Positions 56,314 to 64,000 of a DNA stretch of 64,000 bases are shown in pieces. How positions within the stretch are numbered: position 1 is the stretch's first letter; every line of letters starts with the position of its first letter. The notes beneath the pieces were generated by a model that saw only the letters and a list, made by a program, of their open reading frames with translations, made no database searches and was not told where the DNA came from. The stretch is from Antitrichia curtipendula (Eukaryota; Streptophyta; Bryopsida; Hypnales; Leucodontaceae). The translations under genes were made by a program, and so were the position numbers. The DNA lies in the NCBI GenBank assembly GCA_951230915.1, contig OX579638.1, positions 6,466,696-6,530,695 of the forward strand, read 5' to 3'.

Positions 56314-57366
56314 TTGAATATGAACATAGAGGACTACACAAACGTCCATATAGCTTACAACAGTGATGAATCCTCACCTAGTGAGCACAAAGTTCATGTG
56401 AATTTTTCTAGAAACGGCGATGAATCAATCTTTGGCCAAGGACAGAGGAGCGCATCTCCCCATGAAAATGTACCAATGACTGTGACAGTGATGTCTCTGG
56501 ACTCGACCAACAACATGATAGGCACCACTTTTGGTAGTGAATTTCAAGATTTGGTTTTCCGTGCCGTCATGGAATCCACTGCTGCCTTGATTAGGACTCG
56601 TCCGGACATGCGGCCTACATCAAAAGGCGGCCAAGACCCAATTTTCCATGTTTATAACGGAGATTCACTTGCATTGAGCACATGGAAATAAACAACTTTC
56701 AAGAAGGCGGAAGCAAGGCAGAAGAGAGAGCCGCACATGTTGCAGACTTCAACTGGAGAAGATTTTGACTCACAAGAAGAATTCCGTGTTGAAGTCGACA
56801 AAACTTCTAAACAAAGATCACTACGTATATGGAGGTTGAACAGGTTCAGAGATAGAAGGTCAAAGAAATTGACGAGTAATTGGAAAGCAATGAAGAAGTG
56901 CCCCTATATCATTCACGTAGATGGTACTAGCAAAGCTCGAGGAATCCACAAGTGTCAATAGAGAGCCGCAATTCGTGGACAGTGCAGTTGTTTGGATCCT
57001 TCAATAGATAACATCAATCACCATCCAAAGGCAATCGTTGATAGCCTTTGGCAAGCTCTTGATAAAGAGTGGGAGTTTGAAGGCTTTGCTCACAGAGCAA
57101 GGGAAATATTTGAGAAATCTGCAACTAAATGCATGAGAAACTAGAAGATGCAATTGAAGAGCAAGTATAAAAATTTTGTGTCTGATACAAAATCCGACGA
57201 TGTCCTTCGTTCTCATTGGACTAAGATAGTGGACCTAACAGAGAAGTCATCGAAGCACCCCATGTCTAGTGGTTCTAGTCACATGACATTGAAAGGGAAA
57301 GAGAAAAGTCTCGAAGATGTACAAGAGAGGAAGGACTTCAAGAGTCACTTTCAAATATGGTTTTAA
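56314..57366 (+). pseudogene. Decayed unknown ORF with three in-frame stops
   Basis: One frame of about 350 codons is open except for TAA 56,689-56,691, TAG 56,959-56,961 and TAG 57,142-57,144, and ends with TAA at 57,364. The translation is hydrophilic and protein-like: SDESSPSEHKVHVNFS, FGSEFQDLVFRAVMEST, RSLRIWRLNRFRDRRSKK, CPYIIHVDGTSKARGIHKC, VDSLWQALDKEWEFEGF, KSKYKNFVSDTKSDDVLRSH. It has basic patches and Cys-containing segments but no domain I can name. It is probably a transposon protein (first ORF of a larger element) or a broken host gene. Confidence 0.5.
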
Positions 57367-57493
57367 ATTTAAAATATTTAATGAAGCATGTAAGGTATCT
57401 TCCATTCGGTATGCTCTTATACCATCTCATATGAAGAGTCAAGTTATTTTTTTGGTTTTTTTGTGTTAATTGCACATTTGACGTGCTTAGACA

Positions 57494-57927
57494 ATGGAGT
57501 CGAACATGTCTTGGACCAACGACATGAGTGTCGAAGATGAGTCCCAGAAGGACAAGGAGACAATATGTTCGTTGTTGTCAGGGGTGAGGTTTTGTTTTTT
57601 TATGAGATTTCCGCTTATGATTCTGGTGTTGCCTCGTAATGTTGCTACCTTCGTCAGTCCAAGACTTCTTTTGGGGAGTTTGATTGCCGGATGTCAATTA
57701 CAGTATGTTGCATTGCTGGGCGCTAATGGACTGTGCATGCCATCTGATTGTCGTAGGGGAGGGCAAAGCTAATTCGGAATATGAATTCCAATTCCCATAC
57801 GACAAGTCTTGATGTTCTTTCTCTCAAGAATGACGATGTGGACAAAAGAATTAAGAAACTAAAAAGGAAAATGCTGAGGCTTCAAAATTCCAAAGAGGTA
57901 ATCAATGCTAAATTGAATGAATTTTAG
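57494..57927 (+). pseudogene. Possible coding remnants, unknown
   Basis: An ATG-led frame at 57,494 (MESNMSWTNDMSVEDESQKD) reaches a plausible donor (gggGTGAGG near 57,580). A second short frame at 57,781-57,927 is Lys/Leu-rich and coiled-coil-like (KNDDVDKRIKKLKRKMLRLQ). They could be exons of one gene continuing from 56.3-57.4 kb, but I could not build a consistent spliced frame. Confidence 0.25.
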
Positions 57928-57929
57928 TT

Positions 57930-60895
57930 CTTAAATTTAAATTTAAAGCAAGGACAGAATGACATGAAGTTGGACTATTTTCTTTGTAAGTGGCACTAGA
58001 GATTATTAGGTCAACTACAAACCCACTGATTTGCATATTTAAGTTATGACCAAAGAGTAGAAGTATTGACAAATATATTTTAGCCAAAGAAGGTCACAGC
58101 ATTGGATGTCTTGAGTTTAATGCGTTGGCATAGAATTACAAGACTTTGGGAGCACGGCAACTCACTAATGGGAATTTTCGTTATTGTGCAGTCAAGTCTT
58201 GCTGAGGGAGAGAAAGTGAATGAATTTGGTCCAAGTGTAAGTGGCAAACACGGCAACATGGTTGCCTTTGACAAAGTTATGTTCCATGCTCTCATCTGAT
58301 GCAAACATTGAATCTTGGAAATTTAAAAAAAAAATCAATATCATGGATTCAAATATGTCCATGTGAATGTGGTCAGTTTTGGCTGGGATGAAAGAGAACG
58401 TCATGCCGGGGAGTGTGAATCACCAATTGCAATCCCGAATGTACTATGGAGCCACAAGTCAGACCACAAAGGAGCTCCTGCAAGCTAAGTCATTAATGCA
58501 AATTGGGACGTACGAGTTAGTTCCAATGACAAGAGAAGGAAGGAAGGAAAATGTTGCTTCAACAAGAGAAGGAAGAAACGAATCACAGGTCAAAATGCCA
58601 AGAATGTATGTAGGAATATTTTATTTGTTTTTAGAATTGGTCATATGAACAGCTGAGTGGGAAGTTTGAATAGCAATGTTGAAAACTGTCAACAAAAAGA
58701 GTCTACAGAGGTCGAAGTAAGTAGATGAGTTTGTTTGCCGGAAGTAGACGGCATAGCTCATGAGAAATCTCTCTGCCATGCTTTTTGAAAAGAGTGTTCA
58801 GTATAGTTTAAATTCATTTTCACGGTGTGTTTCTATTTTTCCATGAAGAAACTTCACGTTCCACTCCAGGAATTCAAAGTCATAACCTTTATGAGGAGGT
58901 CATGAAAGTGTTGAATGCAGTTGAAATAATTATGATGAATCAACATAAGTATCAACAACAGACATTACAAAAAGACTTGTCATTTACTCACGATAGGGAA
59001 ATTGGTGTGCAATTGGTGAATGCAGATGGGGTGTGGTGATATTGTAGCCATGCTTGCAATTATAAGAGGCAGAAGGGAAGAGATGGGGAAAGCCATTTTG
59101 ATGGGATTATCAGGTTCAAAATTTGCTCGTAAAGTTACTCTCAAAAGATGGTGCACCGTGAACATCATTTCTTGCACGGATATTAGTGGTTGCAAGATAT
59201 GTCCTTTCCCAGCAGGTTGGAAAGATCAAGTCCTAGAGAAGACCGTGAAAACTAAAGAAGGTGAAATTATACTTTGGCCGGAAAGCCTTCTAAAGTGTTG
59301 AAAAGAAAGTTGTGCTCTTATTTGCATATGAAGAGGAGGTAATGTACATATTTGCATGTAAGTACTAGCTTGCATTTGTACTGGATGGAGGCCAATATTT
59401 TACAATCACAAGTGTCAATCAGGAGGCGAAGTATGTATAGAGTATGTATAGACTAAGCTAGTGTCGAAAGATATAGTGTTATTTTTTCCTTACGGTGCAA
59501 ATAGAGGTAGTGGTTTTGCACTATAGTATAATTGTTACTACAATATAGGCAAGCTCATTTGATGTTAAGAAAATATGAGTTCCTTCTATCTAGCGCAGGC
59601 CTACAAGGCCAATATTAGATATCCTAGTTCTACAATAGCACCGACGAAAGGAAAGAAAAGCGCCAGTGTGATTGTTTGGATTTTTTATATGTCTTTTTCA
59701 AGTTATTTGCAAAATAAATCTTTCTCCGCTATACATTGTGATTGCACATGTTACTGGTAAACTGCAGTGTGGGGAACAAATTAAAATAAGCCTCAAAATT
59801 TAAAAAAAGGACAACCATCGCATTCATAAGCAAAAACACTAAAAAATATTATACTTATGGACGACTCATTAGTTCACATCTGGCAAGAGTACATGACCGC
59901 ACATGAACCAATCTAGTGCAAACAGCTGTAACAGTCACAAGGAACCTCCACATTGAGTCTCATTTTGACAACTGCCAATTGCGTGGAAGAGGTAAAAAGC
60001 AACTTTCATGAAATCATTCTTTTCAATAAAGTGAATTTTTGGGTTGCACAAGAATGGCTTTGAAAGATAATTCCGAAGAATTCAGTAGAGTACATTAAGG
60101 TATGTCCTAGAGACAAGAATTTCAGGAATTCTTACTAAAAGGACGTGGGCTTCCAGCACGCATTTTTGGATTGAAAACCTCACTGAATTCCATGCTTCCT
60201 TTGGTAGTGTCATTCTCCCCTTACCTAAGGAAGAAGGTGTGACTACCGCTATGTGAGATCTCCCAATGTTTGTATAGATCTCTCGATGTTTTAAATTATC
60301 TCCTGATGACCATTGTAGGATCTCCCAGTGACCATTATTATTCTAGACTTTCAAAAGTTCAGAAGTAGTTAAATATGGCATTTAAGGTTTAGATTGTTGA
60401 TTTTGCATTGGGGCATTTTCTTTTAAAAGTCACCAAAACGGAATGAAGCCCACCCCCTTCCACTTTAAAATTCCAATAGTGTCCATGTTTCCGTTCCTAC
60501 ACTGGAGTTGCTCTAAGAGCATGCTTGCCGAGCTTTGCAAAATGGATAACCTTATGGGAACCAAGGCTTGAAAAACTACCCCACCGTGCTTGCAAAACAT
60601 TAAGGTAACATGTCTAGAAATTGCCCACCTAAGAGCTGAAACTGAATTTTGGGAAGGCAAAACTTCTTGAAATATTTTTCAGTAAATTTTTCTTGAAAGA
60701 GAAGTGGATTTGGCATCTAACCTAAGTCGTTTCATATTTTTTGGAGCTTTTTGAAATTAGTTATGAAATTTTGAAGTTGAATTGGCATACGGCTCCAAAA
60801 TCGTCCAGCCCTGAAATATACACTGTTTGTACATCAGTGAAGGCTATGAAAAAACAACATGTCCAAATTGTGTACATTTTATAGGTGGGCGGTCC
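57930..60895. other. Mixed DNA with scattered coding-like fragments
   Basis: Several short plus-strand ORFs (58,102-58,299; 58,367-58,648; 58,827-59,039; 59,020-59,301; 59,575-59,760) have no domains and are in different frames. In frame after 59,039, past stops, YCSHACNYKRQKGRDGESHF suggests a Cys/His cluster. 60,270-60,390 repeats a block from 31.2 kb. I read it as an eroded element. Confidence 0.35.
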
Positions 60896-60899
60896 TTAA

Positions 60900-61789
60900 C
60901 CCTTTAGTGACCGGTCGACCACTTTGTGGTCGATTTTGGGACTTTTGGTATGATGCTATTCAAAATACATTTGATCACAAAAAACTCAAAGAGTAACGCA
61001 ATTAGAGTGTCTTCATGCGCTTCGAACAAAATCAATTTTAAGGGAATTGGAGCATTAATGAATTAGCTATAAGGTTGCAAACTCAAATGGCCTGGACCTT
61101 CAAATGGAAAGTGTTCAACAAAAACACAAAAAAATGTCAACTAAATTGTGAGATTTTTTTGTAGCTTGATGTCTTGACAAGGCATAAGTGTTGCTTTGTA
61201 ATCTCTTGAATGCCCAAAGTAAATTTATGCATTGGTATTTACGTAGCACAAATTCTAAAGGGTCATTCGAATCATTGATTGACCCTTGATTTTGAGAATT
61301 AAAGAAAGCAACTCAAACTCCAACAAGGCTCTAGAAGCAAATATGATTTAGAGGTACATTTCACTTTCTTCGATGTACCAAATTTGCACATTTTAGAAGG
61401 GTATTTGCATTGATGACTACAAATGATCATTTTTTGTGAACTTCAAAAATTTGTAACTAATTTCACAAAGCTTGAAAAAATATGAAACGACTTGGGTTGG
61501 ATGCCTATTCTACTTGTTTTTTGAGGAAAATTTACTAAAAAATATTTAAAGATGTTTCACCTCCTCAAAATTCAATTTTATCCCTTAAAAAGTTGATTTA
61601 TGGACCTCCTATCTTATTTATTGCAATTTTTACCGTTGGATGAGTTTGATTTTTTGTTAGGTTGAAGAATATCCCTTTTGAAAACACCTTATACGGTTTG
61701 ATCTAAGACTACATCTTTAGAGTGGCCACAAAATTCACTTTCTTGAAAAACTACGCCCGCCCTCCAAATCAACCACGGTCACTAAAGGG
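60900..61789. mobile_element. 890-bp TTAA-flanked element (family S)
   Basis: TTAA at 60,896-60,899 and 61,790-61,793. Ends CCCTTTAGTGACCG and CGGTCACTAAAGGG are a perfect 14-bp inverted repeat. The interior does not obviously match families P and Q. No transposase ORF. Confidence 0.8.
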
Positions 61790-61793
61790 TTAA

Positions 61794-63079
61794 TGCCCGA
61801 ACTATTCTCGAGCCTTCTAACTTAGATGAGATTTCAAACATGAACAAAATTGCAAGTTATAGTTTGCAAAAATTTATAACAATATAATATATTTTTAAAA
61901 TTGAATAAATTTTTTCTATAATTTTTTTTTTTAATAATTAATACTAAATCTGACATGGATCTGATGTGTTTGTCTACATCAGATTGAATTTTAATTTTAA
62001 TTTTAATTTTATGATCTATTTTTAATTAGTTTATATTTTTCAACAATTATTTAAAAAATATATGATTATTATTTTATCAAATTTTTAATCATTTATTTTT
62101 TTAAATGTTTTTTTCAAAATATTTTAATTTTTTATATTTTTGATTAGAAATATTATTTTTGGCGTATACCCTGAACTGACAACCTTTTAGAGGCTTGAAA
62201 TCTCATCTAATGTGGATGATCTTGTAGGAGTCGACTTCAAAAACTACCCTACAATAGGAAATTGAGCCCCATTAAGAGGCTTTGAGTTTTTTTACTAATT
62301 TTAGTACTAATTGAAGTGAGTATGAGGGTGTCCACATCATCAGTAGTACCACCACGTAGGAACACTAAAGGTTGGCAGTGGCCACTTGACATGTAGATAT
62401 TTGTGGGAGGCATGTGATTTATGAGATCATAGAGATGGATTAGGTAATCATGAGAATTTTTTAAGCCCATCAAGCAATCCTTGGCCCAGTTAGTGAGTTG
62501 ACAAAGCTCTTTCCCACCAAACTATTGCATTACAAAATAGCCTCTTATTGGGTTCAATTTCCACCTAATGGTTAGGCTTGCAAAATGGATGACTTGTTCA
62601 AACATTCAACTTGAAAGCATGAGGCGGACTAAAAATAGGGGTATGTTTGCAAGCCTTGTACATGGCCTAAAAACCGGTATGAGACAAAATAAATAAATAA
62701 ATAAACTGCTTTCCACAACTTGGGGGGCTTTTTTTACTTTTTCACCTCGTGCAGCACTTCCATGGTAGGGGATATGATTCGGTATGTTGGTTAACACAAA
62801 TGTGAAGTTTTATTTGCAAATCCCTTGCTGAGAAATCTGTTTGAATAACTTACTCAATTGAGTATTTGTAACATGAACCTCAGTCAAACCGGACACAATA
62901 TTCTTATCTCTTAATTAAAGGTGGAACACACATTAGTTAGTGTGGTATTGAATTTGCCATTCATCGTGCACTTAATTGACAATTATCATTAGCCATTTCT
63001 CAAAAGAATTTTGTGCTAATGTTAAGTTTAATTCATAAGTAAATGGAATTCAGACCTTGAGGTTATCCAACCAGAATAG
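61794..63079. other. AT-rich DNA, no gene
   Basis: 61,850-62,160 is extremely AT-rich with 'attttaattttaatttt' repeats. The block is bracketed by related text ('taacttagatgagatttcaaac' and, inverted, 'cttgaaatctcatctaatgtgg'), so it may be a TIR element of about 400 bp. Minus-strand ORFs at 62,249 and 62,606 have no domain. Confidence 0.35.
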
Positions 63080-63298
63080 ATTGGGGTGGATTGACCCCCT
63101 CGCTCGGCTCGGCCTTACCAGGAGTGCATGTAAAAAAAAGTCCCCTATTTTGGGCCGTTCCAGGGTATATTCTTGGCATCATTTGACAAATTTGGGGTTT
63201 CTGATCGCAAATATGAATCCAAAATTTGCAAAAAAAATCATGTGCAAAAAACAGGGTTTGCCCACAGGGCCGAGCGAGGGGGTCAATCCACCCCGGCC
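63080..63298. mobile_element. 219-bp foldback element with 9-bp TSD (Mutator-like)
   Basis: Perfect 26-bp inverted arms at 63,083-63,108 and 63,269-63,294 (beginning GGGGTGGATTGACCCCC). Identical 9-bp flanks ccagaatag at 63,071-63,079 and 63,299-63,307. The right end reads GGCC, as in the cluster at 0.3-1.2 kb, and the interior matches the 22.9 kb copy. ORFs across it on both strands follow the repeat. Confidence 0.75.
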
Positions 63299-63307
63299 CC
63301 AGAATAG

Positions 63308-64000
63308 GCAAAAATGTACAGTACAGTGGCCAAGTGATGTAAATCAAGAATAGAAGATTCAACTTCACATTCACATCTGGGGGAAACTTCATCTCTACGA
63401 GTCTTGTGACAACATTTTGAAAGCATTAAAGAAAATTTGGGGTCTACCGAGAAGGTTGTTTGACTTGCAAATACAGGGAAATAAAAATAATATTTTTAAT
63501 TTAAAAGTTATTCAAATATTCAAATATTTCTTTTACCACATCACTCGAAGTGATATAAAAAAACTAATACTTTTACTTTTATTTTTAAAAAACATTATTT
63601 TTTGTTCTTGTTTTTTGTGGTATTTGCACTGCTATCAAAAGTCAAAACAACCTACTCATAAAGAGGCCTAGACTTTTTCTAAAGTTGGGATCCAAATAAA
63701 GAAACCAGCCTGCAACTCTAATTTCATTTGATTATGGTGATAAGTTAAATGTAACGTAACATTCAAGAGCTGTGAGAGCAGCCGCCTTCCCTCTGACGGA
63801 ATGATGTGGTATATTCCACATCATTTCATCCAAAGGATGAAATGGTGTGGAATATTCCACACCCAACATTAGCTAATAAGCCACGCGTGAATAATGTCAG
63901 ACTTCTGCTCAGTGCCAAGGTCATGACTGCACAATCGGGTTACTGGTGTGGTAGGAGGTAGAACAAAATATACAAACAAATAATTATAAAGATAGATGGT
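63308..64000. other. AT-rich DNA at window end
   Basis: No gene is supportable. An 84-codon plus-strand ORF (63,417-63,671) is Lys/Leu/Phe-rich and featureless. Contains the double palindrome at 63,803. Confidence 0.4.
63803..63863. repeat. 61-bp double palindrome
   Basis: Two 29-bp arms with three mismatches around an AAA loop. Each arm contains its own palindrome, TGTGGTATATTCCACA in the left (one central mismatch pair) and TGTGGAATATTCCACA in the right (perfect, 16 bp). Confidence 0.8.

Noticed and set aside
39556..57366. Possible variant nuclear code (TAA/TAG as Gln) because of isolated stops in good frames
   Set aside because: TGA also occurs in frame, so all three stops would need reassignment. 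The dehydrogenase, the UIM-like gene and over 1,000 codons of the hAT frame contain no internal stop and end normally.
1..64000. LTR retrotransposons, CRISPR arrays, tRNA or rRNA genes
   Set aside because: No long direct terminal repeats, no YxDD-type reverse transcriptase or integrase motifs in frame, no spaced identical repeats, and no cloverleaf or rRNA-like sequence that I could support.

Overview
The window looks like nuclear DNA of a land plant or close streptophyte relative. It is strongly AT-rich and mostly made of decayed or miniature transposons. It contains a degenerate tract of the plant-type telomere heptamer (CCCTAAA), introns with ordinary GT-AG borders, and a plant-like ER-anchored short-chain dehydrogenase. 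A 200-base run of N marks an assembly join at 55,662-55,861. The exact lineage cannot be told from the sequence. No rRNA, tRNA, CRISPR or organelle gene was seen.

Layout. 0-13.9 kb: nested and back-to-back miniature elements, including GGCC-ended foldbacks, TTAA-flanked elements, a TA-flanked element and an 8-bp-TSD hAT miniature, with a 1.8 kb less repetitive island at 7.7-9.5 kb. 13.9-24.7 kb: AT-rich DNA with no convincing gene, two TTAA elements and a foldback. 24.7-29.3 kb: lower-repeat DNA holding a candidate four-exon minus-strand gene of about 101 residues that I do not recognise. 29.4-34.5 kb: more miniature elements around the clearest cellular gene, a DHRS7-like short-chain dehydrogenase on the minus strand. 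Its 3' end has been overwritten by a TTAA element. 34.5-40.2 kb: mostly AT-rich DNA, a LINE remnant and a broken unknown ORF.

40.2-55.7 kb is the most interesting part. Two large DNA elements carry very GC-rich CGGACGG-type arrays at both ends. Element B (about 40,182-45,656) carries two convergent genes: a zinc-knuckle/UIM-like protein and a broken protein kinase. Element A (about 47,868-52,165) carries a hAT transposase with a BED finger, a DUF659-like core, an ERNWS motif and a long acidic tail, interrupted by a single in-frame TGA. Beside it lies a broken RING-finger/coiled-coil ORF that runs into the assembly gap. 56.3-64 kb: another decayed ORF, a 890-bp TTAA element, a foldback element with a 9-bp TSD, and a compact double palindrome.

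The picture is of a methylated, transposon-dominated region. Long element genes are broken by isolated stop codons and rarely by frameshifts. Small TTAA-targeting elements have inserted next to, between and inside genes. The GC arrays seem to hold the element promoters (TATA-like boxes about 230-280 bp upstream of each start codon).
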